A stretch of DNA of 64,000 nt. Source: Paraferrimonas sedimenticola. Its GTDB lineage: Bacteria; Pseudomonadota; Gammaproteobacteria; Enterobacterales; Shewanellaceae. Position 1 is the first letter of the stretch, and every line of letters begins with the position of its first letter. Of this stretch, positions 11,059 to 20,002 are shown one piece after another. The translations under genes were made by a program, and so were the position numbers. The stretch is from contig NZ_NRIR01000007.1 in the NCBI RefSeq assembly GCF_002282855.1, positions 1 through 64,000 of the forward strand, written 5' to 3'. The notes under the pieces are model-generated. The model was given only the letters and a program-made list of their open reading frames with translations. It was not told the origin of the DNA and did not search any database.

Positions 11059-11349
11059 TTATTCCACAACAGCCATGATGTCGGCTTCAGACATGATTAG
11101 GTACTCATCGCCGTCAATCTTTTCAGATTTAACGCCGTAGCCTTCGTTAAAGATAACCGTATCGCCAACTTTAACGTCCAATGCCATAACTGAGCCGTTT
11201 TCCATAATGCGACCCTTGCCGACGGCAACCACTTCACCACGGGTAGACTTTTCCGCAGCCGAACCGGTCAAAACGATGCCGCCCGCTGAGGTTGATTCAA
11301 CTTCAGTGCGCTTAACAATAACGCGGTCATGAAGAGGACGAATGTTCAT
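11059..11349 (-). CDS. groES: co-chaperonin GroES
   Basis: 10-kDa lid of GroEL, 96 aa, with the typical start [14 protein letters not shown] and the mobile loop ([16 protein letters not shown]) that docks on GroEL. AAAGGAG 7 nt upstream supports the ATG. It is the first gene of the groES-groEL operon. Confidence 0.99.
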   Translation of the reverse strand: MNIRPLHDRVIVKRTEVESTSAGGIVLTGSAAEKSTRGEVVAVGKGRIMENGSVMALDVKVGDTVIFNEGYGVKSEKIDGDEYLIMSEADIMAVVE

Positions 11350-11401
11350 TTAAGAATCTCCTTTAGATGCTTACGCAAAATCAATCACATAATAGTGTAG
11401 C

Positions 11402-11414
11402 CGGTTTGAAACCG
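11402..11414. repeat. 13-bp palindrome in the groES leader
   Basis: CGGTTT-G-AAACCG is a perfect inverted repeat between the sigma-32 -10 element and the groES start. A one-base loop makes an RNA hairpin unlikely, so a protein-binding site is more plausible. The role is unknown. Confidence 0.35.
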
Positions 11415-11428
11415 ACCCATGTCTCTAA

Positions 11429-11456
11429 ATATGGGGGCACTCGATTCGGTTTAAAG
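11429..11456 (-). promoter_or_regulatory. sigma-32 heat-shock promoter of groESL
   Basis: On the minus strand, a -35 CTTTAAA (one change from CTTGAAA) at 11456-11450 and a -10 CCCCATAT at 11436-11429 are separated by 13 bp, the expected sigma-32 spacing. It lies about 80 bp before groES. Confidence 0.8.
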
Positions 11457-11544
11457 GGCTAATTCAAATTTTTTTTAATTTTTTCTCGGGGCGAAAGGCA
11501 TGCCTGTTAGTATGTTGGTATAAATAGAAAGAACTAAGCGCCAC

Positions 11545-12870
11545 ATGCTACAGACTCGGGCCCTTACTCAAGCCCCCATCATTAAAACTCTCACCCTCAC
11601 CAGTTTGCCCAATATTGTCGGGCTACTGGCGCTTATCGGTTCGGCGCTAATCGACACCTTATTTGTCAGTTGGATCTCGACTCAGGCGCTTACCGCTGTC
11701 AGCTATACCTTTGTGCTGGTGCTTTTCGTAGGAGCGATAGCCAAAGGGCTTGGTACTGCATTATCCGCCCATTACGGCCGCGCCATCGGCAAGCAAAACA
11801 CAACCCAAGCGCGACGTTTGTTTGATAATGCGATTTTAATGACTTGGCTGATAAGCTCATTGGTCGCAGTCGCTGGTTTGTGGAGCATTGCGCCGCTGTT
11901 TGGTTTTCTTGGAGCCTCTAGCGATGTGCTGCCGCTGATTCGAGACTACATGATGTATTGGTACCTGGGCGTGCCGCTACTGATGTTAATCATGGTGGGC
12001 AACAAGGGCCTGAGGTGCTTGGGCGATGCCAAAACGCCGGCAAAAGTCATGCTTGCCGCCGCTGCCATCAACACCATACTTGACCCTATCTTAATTTTTG
12101 GACTCGGCCCGGCGCCTGAACTGGGTATCGCCGGCGCGTCGATTGCCACTACAATCAGTTGGGCGGCTGCCTTGGCTTGGTCAGCTATCCACTGGCGCAA
12201 AGACGCTCAATGGCTTGAACCCTGCAATAACTCATGGCGCAAGCTGTGCCTAGACTGGCGTCGATTCATTGCCATTGCTCAGCCGTCGAGCCTAACGGCC
12301 TTATTACAGCCAGCGGTGAACACTGGCATCATCGCGGTACTGGCACGTTTAGATGAGAGTGCGGTGGCCGCGTTTGGCGTGGCAGTGCGCATCGAGTCTT
12401 TCTTGCTAATTGGTGTCAATGGACTCGCTACAGCGTTAGCGCCATTTATTGCCGCCAATTTGGGCGCAGGACAAAAACTGCGAGCCCACAGTGCTTTGAT
12501 GCAAAGTCTATTTGGTTGCTTGGCGATTCAGGCTTTGGTGGTGTTGCCTGTGGTGCTGTTTGCCACTCCAATCGCTCGCGTCTTTAGCGATGACCCACAA
12601 GTGGTGCATTGGCTGAGTTTTTACCTAAAACTGGTGCCTTTAGCCTATGGATTTTTGGGGGTGGTGATCCTGTTTGCTCAGGCGTTAAACGCCTACCGCA
12701 AGCCCTTACAGGCATTGACGCTGAACTTGAGCCGCACTTTGCTGATCATGATTCCGCTGATGATCATAGGACAATCGATGTACGGCGTAGCAGGGCTGTT
12801 GCTGGCGTTACCGCTGGCCAATGCGCTGGCTGGCGGGGTTAGCCTATTTCTCGCTTGGCGAATGCGCTAG
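11545..12870 (+). CDS. MATE-family efflux transporter
   Basis: Inner-membrane multidrug/toxin exporter of 441 aa with about twelve hydrophobic helices in two homologous halves. Typical MATE features are the start segment KTLTLTSLPNIVGLLALIGS and the loop GNKGLRCLGDAKTP. The ion and substrate cannot be deduced. It lies between groES and fxsA, where E. coli has the unrelated transporter gene yjeH. Its stop overlaps the fxsA stop tail-to-tail by 4 bp. Confidence 0.9.
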   Translation: MLQTRALTQAPIIKTLTLTSLPNIVGLLALIGSALIDTLFVSWISTQALTAVSYTFVLVLFVGAIAKGLGTALSAHYGRAIGKQNTTQARRLFDNAILMTWLISSLVAVAGLWSIAPLFGFLGASSDVLPLIRDYMMYWYLGVPLLMLIMVGNKGLRCLGDAKTPAKVMLAAAAINTILDPILIFGLGPAPELGIAGASIATTISWAAALAWSAIHWRKDAQWLEPCNNSWRKLCLDWRRFIAIAQPSSLTALLQPAVNTGIIAVLARLDESAVAAFGVAVRIESFLLIGVNGLATALAPFIAANLGAGQKLRAHSALMQSLFGCLAIQALVVLPVVLFATPIARVFSDDPQVVHWLSFYLKLVPLAYGFLGVVILFAQALNAYRKPLQALTLNLSRTLLIMIPLMIIGQSMYGVAGLLLALPLANALAGGVSLFLAWRMR

Positions 12871-13385
12871 TCCTTGCGCTGATACTCGCCTTCAAACGTA
12901 TCGCCATTGGATTTCGGCGTTTGCTGTTGAAAGCCACTGTTTTGCTCGAAGCCTCGGGGCTGCTCAAAACCGCCGTTCTGGCCGAAATCGTTAGGTTGTC
13001 GAGCAAAACCGTGCACAGAGGCGCTGACTTGTCCCTGCATTCGAGTAAGCAGTCGATTGGCTAGCGCTTGTCGAAGCGCAGGAACTAAAATCAAGAAACC
13101 GGCGATATCGGTAACAAATCCCGGCGTCACCAAAAGTACACCGGTGACCGCTAACAACACCCCTTCAACGAGTTGAGTGCCTGGAAGCTCTCCTTGCGCC
13201 ATACGGCTTTGCAAATTAAACAGTGTGCGCAAGCCTTGTTCTCGCACCAAAGCAGCACCTATGATGGCGGTAATCACCATGATGGCAATCGTGGTTAGCG
13301 CGCCGAGAAAGCTCCCGACCTGAATGATGACGGCAATTTCAATAATAGGAATAAAAATAAAGGCCAAAACTAAAGCGGGAAACAT
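12867..13385 (-). CDS. fxsA: FxsA family membrane protein
   Basis: Cytoplasmic-membrane protein of 172 aa. The FxsA core (residues about 1-135) has the N-terminal helix LVLAFIFIPIIEIAVIIQVG and the motif GTQLVEGVLLAVTGVLLVTPGFVTD. The C-terminal 40 residues are Gln/Phe/Gly-rich low-complexity sequence. E. coli FxsA suppresses F-exclusion of phage T7; its cellular role is unclear. GAGG 6 nt before ATG supports the start. The position beside groESL and cutA matches E. coli. Confidence 0.93.
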   Translation of the reverse strand: MFPALVLAFIFIPIIEIAVIIQVGSFLGALTTIAIMVITAIIGAALVREQGLRTLFNLQSRMAQGELPGTQLVEGVLLAVTGVLLVTPGFVTDIAGFLILVPALRQALANRLLTRMQGQVSASVHGFARQPNDFGQNGGFEQPRGFEQNSGFQQQTPKSNGDTFEGEYQRKD

Positions 13386-13538
13386 AGCTACCTCGAATCG
13401 ATGCTGATATCTGAGATATAAGGACGAGCAAACGGCTTTTCAAGCCTAGCTCAAGGTATTGAACGACAAATGCTGCGTTGGGCTGACAAACAAGCTAGAG
13501 TAACTCAATTATAGTTAGCCTTAGTTGCGAGGGTGGTT

Positions 13539-13862
13539 GTGAACCCCTATCCAGTGATGGTGCTGTGCGCCTGTCCTGATGCGAAGACAGCCAACGACTT
13601 GGCAGAAGCACTGGTGCAAGCCAAGCTTGTCGCTTGCGCGCAGGTGTTACCCAGCATGACATCCACTTACCTTTGGCAAGGTGAGCTGTGTCAGGAAAAC
13701 GAAGTTCAGCTGCAACTAAAATCGCTCAACTCGGGTCTTACCCAAATAGAAACCTTGATTACTCAGATGCACCCTTACCAAGTGCCTGAAATTATTAGCT
13801 TTAAGATGGAATCTTGTAACCCAGCCTATCTAGAATGGCTGAGGTCCAATGTAACACTATGA
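13539..13862 (+). CDS. cutA: divalent-cation tolerance protein CutA
   Basis: Small trimeric cytoplasmic protein, about 107 aa, of the CutA1 family linked to copper tolerance. Conserved features are VLCACPDAKTANDLAEALV, KLVACAQVLP, EVQLQLKS and HPYQVPEIISF. GTG at 13539 is preferred because GAGGG (13529-13533) gives normal spacing; the in-frame GTG at 13533 overlaps that site. The stop overlaps the dsbD start (ATGA at 13859), indicating translational coupling. Confidence 0.94.
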   Translation: MNPYPVMVLCACPDAKTANDLAEALVQAKLVACAQVLPSMTSTYLWQGELCQENEVQLQLKSLNSGLTQIETLITQMHPYQVPEIISFKMESCNPAYLEWLRSNVTL

Positions 13863-15670
13863 AACGATTGATGTTCGCCTTGTTGGCGATTAGCCTGAGC
13901 TTTAGTGGCGCAAGCCAAGCAGAAGGCCTGTTTTCGGGCAAAAAGTTTGGTTTTTTGCAATCCGAACCTGAGTTAATGCCGGTTCACGAAGCCTTTGTCC
14001 ACGATTTTGTTCAACAAGACGGTCGCTTAGCGGTTCGTTTTAGTATTGCCGATGGCTACTACTTGTATCGCGACAAATTGGTCTTTGACGGAGTGGATGC
14101 CGAGTTAGGACAGCCTTTGTTGCCTCAAGGCAAAGACCATTTTGATGAGTACTTTGGCGAGCAGGTGGTTTACTACAATCAAGCCGAGCTGCTGATTCCG
14201 ATTCAACAAGCCGGCGACGCCGCTGAGTTGGCACTGACTTTCATGGGATGCGCCGAAGGTAAACTGTGCTTTCCACCCACCAAAATCGACATTCCTCTAA
14301 GCCCAGTAAGCGTCGAGCAAGGCATTGCCACCATTAGCGATTCTGCCGCGCCCAGCGTGGGCGAGGTCAAAACCCAGCAAGCCGGTCTAGCGGCTATGCT
14401 CGAAGGCGATAGCTTGTGGTTGACCCTACTGGTGTTCTTTGGCCTAGGTATCGGCTTAGCGCTGACGCCCTGCGTATTTCCTATGTACCCGATTCTATCT
14501 GGGATTATCGTTGGCCAAGGCAAGCAATTGTCGATGGGCCGAGCCTTCGCCCTGTCAATGGCTTACGTGCAGGGTATGGCGGTTACCTACTCGCTATTGG
14601 GCCTGATAGTTGCCAGTGCTGGCATGAAGTACCAAGCCGCGTTACAACACCCAGCGGTACTGGTCACCATCGCCGCCTTCTTCGTATTGTTGAGCTTGTC
14701 CATGTTTGGCTTGTACGAGCTGCAATTGCCAAGCAAATGGCAAGAAAAGCTCAACGGTATCAGCAATCGGCAAAAAGGCGGCACCATGTTGGGTGTGGTG
14801 ATGATGGGCGTGCTTTCGGGTTTGGTGGCCTCTCCTTGTACCACGGCTCCCTTGTCAGGCGCGCTGATCTATGTGGCTCAAAGTGGCGACTTGGGGCTGG
14901 GCTTTTTGGCCTTGTACGCCCTGAGTATGGGTATGGGTGTACCTCTGCTGATCATGGGCACCACAGGCGGTAAATTGCTGCCTCGCGCTGGCGCTTGGAT
15001 GAACGTGATTAAAACCGTGTTTGGCTTCCTGCTCATCGCCGTGGCGATCATTATGCTTGAGCGCGTATGGCCAGGATTGTGGATGGAGTTGTTGTGGTCG
15101 GTTTGGGGCGTCGCCTTCGTTGGCTACCTGCTGCACCAAAACAAGTTGACCCAGTTGAGCTGGCAGCAAAGCGCCCGCTCTGTGGTGTTGTTTATCATGC
15201 TAATGGCCAGCTTCTCTTACGGTATGCATCACGTAATGGCGGAGTTGAAACCCGCGCCAGTGGTTGCTCAGACCGGTGAGCAAACACAAGCTCACAGCAA
15301 CCAGTTCATCAAGGTGAAATCTGTGGCTGACATCGAGCAAGCCGTAGCTGACGCCGCTGCCCAGGGCAAACCTGTGATGCTAGACCTCTACGCCGACTGG
15401 TGTGTGGCCTGTAAGGAGTTTGAACACAAGACCTTTGTGGCGAGCGAAGTTCAGGCTCGTTTAGGCCAAATGGTCATGCTGCAAGCCGACGTTACCGCCG
15501 GTGATGACTTGGACAATGAGTTATTGGATCACTTTGGCGTATTAGGACTGCCGACCATTCTGTTCTTTGACGCTCAGGGGCAACTGCAAGAGCCGCTGAC
15601 CATCACAGGATTTATGGCCGCGGGTCCCTTTGCCCAACACTTGGACAACCTGTTGCCACCTTCGGCATAA
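13859..15670 (+). CDS. dsbD: thiol:disulfide interchange protein DsbD
   Basis: Inner-membrane reductase of about 603 aa that passes electrons from cytoplasmic thioredoxin to periplasmic partners. It has a signal peptide (to SQA-EG), the N-terminal domain cysteines (CAEGKLC), a central membrane domain with a reactive Cys in LTPCVFPMYPIL and another in VASPCTTAPLSG, and a C-terminal thioredoxin domain with WCVAC. All six redox cysteines are present. The chosen ATG overlaps the cutA stop; an earlier in-frame ATG at 13835 would only add cutA-overlapping sequence. Confidence 0.97.
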   Translation: MKRLMFALLAISLSFSGASQAEGLFSGKKFGFLQSEPELMPVHEAFVHDFVQQDGRLAVRFSIADGYYLYRDKLVFDGVDAELGQPLLPQGKDHFDEYFGEQVVYYNQAELLIPIQQAGDAAELALTFMGCAEGKLCFPPTKIDIPLSPVSVEQGIATISDSAAPSVGEVKTQQAGLAAMLEGDSLWLTLLVFFGLGIGLALTPCVFPMYPILSGIIVGQGKQLSMGRAFALSMAYVQGMAVTYSLLGLIVASAGMKYQAALQHPAVLVTIAAFFVLLSLSMFGLYELQLPSKWQEKLNGISNRQKGGTMLGVVMMGVLSGLVASPCTTAPLSGALIYVAQSGDLGLGFLALYALSMGMGVPLLIMGTTGGKLLPRAGAWMNVIKTVFGFLLIAVAIIMLERVWPGLWMELLWSVWGVAFVGYLLHQNKLTQLSWQQSARSVVLFIMLMASFSYGMHHVMAELKPAPVVAQTGEQTQAHSNQFIKVKSVADIEQAVADAAAQGKPVMLDLYADWCVACKEFEHKTFVASEVQARLGQMVMLQADVTAGDDLDNELLDHFGVLGLPTILFFDAQGQLQEPLTITGFMAAGPFAQHLDNLLPPSA

Positions 15671-15688
15671 GCTCAAGTGTGACCCATC

Positions 15689-15718
15689 AAAAAAGCGCCT
15701 GATCTAGGCGCTTTTTTT
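15689..15718 (+). terminator. rho-independent terminator after dsbD
   Basis: AAAAAAGCGCCT-GATCT-AGGCGCTTTTTTT: a strong hairpin with a T-run. It lies between the convergent dsbD and DedA genes and has A/T runs on both sides, so it may act in both directions. Confidence 0.9.
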
Positions 15719-15720
15719 GG

Positions 15721-16380
15721 TTAGGCGGGCGTTTTCTCCTGCGTCTGATTGTCAGCCCGCGCTCGTTTGTAGTCGAGCCCCAAGGCCACCACTAGCCATA
15801 CTAGAATGAGCCCCAGCAGCATGTAAGTGTTCTCCGCCAAGCGTCCGACCTGTTCGCTCATTAAACTGGTGGCGGCTATCAGTGCCAAGTAGTAAGGCAA
15901 ATTAAGTAGACCTGCTAACAACACCACTTTGGGGTTGGCGCGATTGACACCGCGATTGAGCATGAAAAACGCTAGCGCGTTAATGTGGATCATGGCCAAC
16001 AACAGATGTCTTAGCTTGGTCTGAGGCTGTTCGGGACTCGATGCACGGCCCAACCGATAGCCGATGCCGTAGTTGATGCATGAGCCTATGGTGGCCGCCG
16101 CGACCATTGCTAAGGTCAGCGCAGCCACTCCGCCAGCACCGGGCTGCATTGCAATCACCAGCAGAACTGCGAAGAACTGTCCCGGAAAGTAAAAGCCCAC
16201 ATAAACAATGCTCTCAAGCAAAATGATCAGAAAAGCGAACCAGTAGAGATACGAGCCCATACCCTGCTGCGCTGTTTGCAGTAGCTGGTCGGCAGGTGGC
16301 AACCACCCAAAGTAGATGGCCGCTTGAATTGAGCAGAAAGCCACAAGGGCGGTAAGCGGTAAAGTGCTGGCACGTTGCAT
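15721..16380 (-). CDS. DedA family membrane protein
   Basis: A 219-aa inner-membrane protein with about five hydrophobic segments. The motif LLESIVYVGFYFPGQF fits the DedA signature (E-x-x-x-x-x-x-x-x-PG), and the GYRLGR stretch near residue 125 is also typical. DedA/VTT proteins act in lipid scrambling and membrane homeostasis in general; the specific role here is unknown. The ATG has AAGGAG upstream. Confidence 0.85.
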   Translation of the reverse strand: MQRASTLPLTALVAFCSIQAAIYFGWLPPADQLLQTAQQGMGSYLYWFAFLIILLESIVYVGFYFPGQFFAVLLVIAMQPGAGGVAALTLAMVAAATIGSCINYGIGYRLGRASSPEQPQTKLRHLLLAMIHINALAFFMLNRGVNRANPKVVLLAGLLNLPYYLALIAATSLMSEQVGRLAENTYMLLGLILVWLVVALGLDYKRARADNQTQEKTPA

Positions 16381-16477
16381 GGGAAACTCCTTGTATTAGA
16401 TAAGATTACGCAGCGCGACTGTGTGCCGATCAATTGGCCAAGAGTTTCCAAGCTAAAGCATAGTGACACCCAAAAGC

Positions 16478-16505
16478 AAAAAACGGGACCTAAGGTCCCG
16501 TTTTT
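16478..16505 (-). terminator. rho-independent terminator after the YjiH gene
   Basis: AAAAACGGGACC-TAA-GGTCCCGTTTTT, a perfect stem with T-runs on both strands. It lies 20 bp past the minus-strand YjiH gene and insulates it from the DedA gene. Confidence 0.9.
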
Positions 16506-16524
16506 GTTGACTAAACACTGAAGA

Positions 16525-17892
16525 TTAAAACAGCATATGCGCCATCAGTACGATCACAGGTAAAGTCACCAAAGTGCGCAGCAGGAATACCACTAGCAGC
16601 TGCCAGAAGGTCACTGGGATCTTAGAGCCCAACAACAAGGCACCCACTTCCGACATGAAGATCAACTGGGTCACCGACAAGGTCGCCACAATAAAGCGAG
16701 TCATGTCCGATTCGATGCTCGCGGCTAGAATCGACGGTACAAACATATCGGTAAAGCCAACCACCATGGTTTTTGAAGCGGCTACCGCTTCAGGCACTTG
16801 CATCAGCTCAAGTAGTGGCACAAACGGCGCGCCCAACCAGTTGAAGATAGGCGTGTACTCGGCCACCATGGTCGCCAAAGTACCTACTGCCATCACCACA
16901 GGCACAATCGCAAACACCATCTCTACTGCGTTCTTAAGGCCATCTTTGAGCAAGTTAAGCGCGGATGGTGCTTTGGCTGCACGGCCCATCGCCGCATCTA
17001 GACCGTGGCCCAACAGAGACTTACCAGCCGGAATACTCTCCACATCCTGAGTCGGCTCAGTGCCATCGATGTAGGTGTTTGGAATATTGCGCAGCGGTGG
17101 CAAGCGAGGAACGATAATCGCCGCCACAATACCAGCGATACACACTGTCAGATAAAAGGCAGCAAACATGTGCTCTAGGCGAACCTGAGAGATGATCACC
17201 AGGGTGAAGGTAATCGACACTAAAGAGAAGTTGGTACCAATGATGGCCGCTTCGCGCTTGGTGAAGATTTTGTCTTCGTATTGTTTGCTGGTCATTAGAA
17301 TACCGACGCTGCCATCGCCCAACCAAGAGGCAATGCTGCTCACTGCACTGCGGCCCGGCAAGTTAAACAATGGACGCATGACCTTGGTTAGCATCACGCC
17401 AATGAACTCCAGCAGGCCAAAGTTCAATAGCAAAGGCATCAGCAAGCCCGCCAGAATGAATACCGCAAACAAGGTGGGTAGCAAGTCAAAGAATACCAAA
17501 CCGCCGGTGGCCTCACCCCAAGCTTGTTCTGGGCCAAACTGGTAAAAGGCCATAGTGGCAAACACTGCACCCAGCACACGAGTAATGAACCAACCTGGAG
17601 TCACTAGTAGCAACTCGCTTAAAAATTTGGAATCTTCCACCATTTGCGGGCGAATCACTTTGGCGAGAATAGTCAGTAGCGCTGTCAGCCAGGTCACTGC
17701 CAGAATAATAGAGAAGATATTGTCGCCAAGGGTGCTTTTAATCAGCCCCGCCATCGCAGCAACGGGAATGGTCATGCCATCGCCCACGGCGATAGGCGTC
17801 ATGAAAAGCAATACGCCAACCAGTGAAGGCAGTAAGAACATCAGAAATAGCTTGATGTTAAATGGCTTACTTGGGTTCGATTGAGTTTGCAT
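16525..17892 (-). CDS. YjiH family (nucleoside-recognition/Gate domain) membrane protein
   Basis: A 455-aa polytopic membrane protein of the YjiH family, a set of putative transporters with two Gate (nucleoside recognition) domains. Supporting stretches are PAVAMAGLIKSTLGDN-like N-terminal helices, MTKVMRPLFNLPGRSAV in the first Gate domain and VVGFTDMFVPSILA in the second. The substrate is unknown. It is divergent from the CPA2 antiporter gene across 380 bp that contain a 16-bp inverted repeat at 18052-18067. Confidence 0.85.
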   Translation of the reverse strand: MQTQSNPSKPFNIKLFLMFLLPSLVGVLLFMTPIAVGDGMTIPVAAMAGLIKSTLGDNIFSIILAVTWLTALLTILAKVIRPQMVEDSKFLSELLLVTPGWFITRVLGAVFATMAFYQFGPEQAWGEATGGLVFFDLLPTLFAVFILAGLLMPLLLNFGLLEFIGVMLTKVMRPLFNLPGRSAVSSIASWLGDGSVGILMTSKQYEDKIFTKREAAIIGTNFSLVSITFTLVIISQVRLEHMFAAFYLTVCIAGIVAAIIVPRLPPLRNIPNTYIDGTEPTQDVESIPAGKSLLGHGLDAAMGRAAKAPSALNLLKDGLKNAVEMVFAIVPVVMAVGTLATMVAEYTPIFNWLGAPFVPLLELMQVPEAVAASKTMVVGFTDMFVPSILAASIESDMTRFIVATLSVTQLIFMSEVGALLLGSKIPVTFWQLLVVFLLRTLVTLPVIVLMAHMLF

Positions 17893-18272
17893 AAGGGTCC
17901 TATGTAGTTCGAGTTCTTAGCGCCGCCAATAGGCTGTTTTGACGCCTCAAGTGCAAGCTTTACGGTTGATTTGAGCGCCAGACTACTCTGTTTAGACAAA
18001 CAAGTAAATTAGCGAATCGGAGCTCGATCACAATATAACCATTCAATTCTCGTGAATATCTATTCACTTAAGGCTAAGCCACTGATTTACTCTGATTTGT
18101 ACAATTATTGTTCCTTAAACAACCGGTGAACTATGCTAGGACGAATGTAACCTAGGTTTTACTAAGTTTTAATATTCGTTTTAAGTTTGCCTAAATACCC
18201 ACATCAAGATAAAGTCTGCGACAAACTTAAGCGTCTATAAAACCTTACCTTTTTGGCTTGAATTGGAAATCT
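17893..18272. other. intergenic regulatory region between the YjiH and CPA2 genes
   Basis: About 380 bp between divergent genes with no convincing ORF. It contains a 16-bp inverted repeat GTGAATA-TC-TATTCAC (18052-18067). It also contains a pair of 9-bp inverted arms, TTAAGTTTG (18181-18189) and CAAACTTAA (18222-18230), separated by 32 bp. No clear promoter was placed. Confidence 0.6.
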
Positions 18273-19934
18273 ATGGAACCGAGTATCCTAGTCATCGCCC
18301 TAGTTTGTGGCTTTTTGTGCAGTCGAGTAGGACTACCTTCTCTGATTGGTTATTTGGCGGCGGGCTTCGCTTTATATGCATTGGGCTTTGCCGATAGCCA
18401 GTTACCGCTGTTAAAACAGCTTTCCGACTTAGGCGTCCTCTTACTGCTATTTGCCATCGGTCTAAAACTCGACCTTAGAAGCCTAGCCAAAGCTCAGGTT
18501 TGGGGTGGTGCTAGCGCGCACTTGCTCATTAGCTTGCTGGTATTCGTGCCCTTTCTAAAGATCCTTGGCTATCTAGGTTTATCCCAGCTCGCAGCGTTAG
18601 AGACATGGCAAATGCTACTACTAGCCTTTGCGCTCGGATTTTCAAGTACGGTATTCGCGGTCAAGATTCTGGAAGACAAAGGCGAAATGGGCTCTTTGTA
18701 CGGCCAAATCGCCATTGGTGTTTTGGTGATGCAAGACGTATTTGCCGTGGTGTTCATGACGATTTCGAAAGGCGAATGGCCTTCGGTATGGGCCCTAGCG
18801 CTATTCTTGATTCCACTGTGTAAGCCTTTGATATACCGCTTACTGGATCACATGGAGCGCGGTGACCTACTCGTACTATTCGGGTTGGTGATGGCGCTGG
18901 TGTTAGGCGCTAATCTGTTCGAGGCTGTTGGCATCAAACCCGACTTAGGCGCTCTACTAATGGGAGTTTTGCTAGCCAACCACCCGCGCTCATCCGAGCT
19001 AGCCAAGTCTCTGTTTGAGCTCAAAGAATTGTTGTTAGTAGCCTTTTTCCTAACCGTTGGCCTCAACGGCCTGCCGAGTTCGCAAGATTTGACCTTGTCT
19101 GTACTGCTGTTGTTGCTGCTGCCGTTTAAAACCCTGCTGTTTTTCTGGCTGTTTACCCGCTTTAAGCTGCGCGCACGAACGTCGTTATTGGCTTCACTAA
19201 GTCTTACCAATTTCAGTGAATTCGGTTTGATTGTCGCCTCAGTCGCTACCTACAAAGGCTGGTTACCGCCCGAGTTTGTGGTGGTGTTGGCAATAGCCCT
19301 ATCGATGAGCTTTTTAATTGCCGCGCCTTTGAATCGTTATTCGGAAGTCATGTATCAAGTATGGCAGCCGATTTGGCATCGCTGGCAGTCCAGCGAATTG
19401 TCGCGCGACGACCAGCCTATCGACTTAGGCAAACCTAAATTCATCATCTTGGGGATGGGCCGCATCGGTGGCGGTGCATACGACGAGTTGGTGCAAAGGT
19501 ACGGCGAGTGCGTAGTGGGCATCGACCACAAACCCGAGTTAGTACAAATGCACCGCGACTTGGGCCGCAACGTCATTCAAGGGGACGCGGTAGACACCGA
19601 CTTCTGGCACAAGATTACTCCTCACAGTGCTACCGAGTTAGTGTTATTGGCGATGCCACATCACCATGGTAATCTCACCGCATTGGATCAGCTCAAGCAA
19701 AGCAGTTACACAGGTAAAGTCGCCGCCATTGTGCAGTACGAAAGCGAGGTAGAGCCGCTAAAGGAGCAAGGTGTCGAAGCGATTTACAACGTCTTCGAGG
19801 CCGCTGGTGCGGGTTTTGCCGAACACGTTGCCTACGAGCTAATGCCTGAACACAGAACTCAAGACTATGTTTGCCCAAGCCAGACCAATTTGTGCGACGA
19901 TTCAAACGACAAAGTTGAAAGCGCCAAAAGTTAA
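18273..19934 (+). CDS. CPA2 cation:proton antiporter with RCK/TrkA-N domain
   Basis: KefB/KefC/YbaL-like protein of about 553 aa. Around a dozen membrane helices cover residues 1-370 (VGLPSLIGYLAAG, ALGFSSTVFAVKIL, KPDLGALLMGVLLA), followed by a cytoplasmic Rossmann RCK domain (FIILGMGRIGGGAYDEL). It probably exchanges K+ or Na+ for protons under nucleotide control. ATG at 18273 is chosen because GGA lies 5 nt upstream; a TTG at 18258 is possible. No ancillary kefF/kefG gene is adjacent. Confidence 0.88.
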   Translation: MEPSILVIALVCGFLCSRVGLPSLIGYLAAGFALYALGFADSQLPLLKQLSDLGVLLLLFAIGLKLDLRSLAKAQVWGGASAHLLISLLVFVPFLKILGYLGLSQLAALETWQMLLLAFALGFSSTVFAVKILEDKGEMGSLYGQIAIGVLVMQDVFAVVFMTISKGEWPSVWALALFLIPLCKPLIYRLLDHMERGDLLVLFGLVMALVLGANLFEAVGIKPDLGALLMGVLLANHPRSSELAKSLFELKELLLVAFFLTVGLNGLPSSQDLTLSVLLLLLLPFKTLLFFWLFTRFKLRARTSLLASLSLTNFSEFGLIVASVATYKGWLPPEFVVVLAIALSMSFLIAAPLNRYSEVMYQVWQPIWHRWQSSELSRDDQPIDLGKPKFIILGMGRIGGGAYDELVQRYGECVVGIDHKPELVQMHRDLGRNVIQGDAVDTDFWHKITPHSATELVLLAMPHHHGNLTALDQLKQSSYTGKVAAIVQYESEVEPLKEQGVEAIYNVFEAAGAGFAEHVAYELMPEHRTQDYVCPSQTNLCDDSNDKVESAKS

Positions 19935-20002
19935 CTCCCGAGTGCGCTTGTGGTAGTTTAGCTAGAGTTAACGCCTACTATAACGGCACATGGAGTATTA
20001 GC

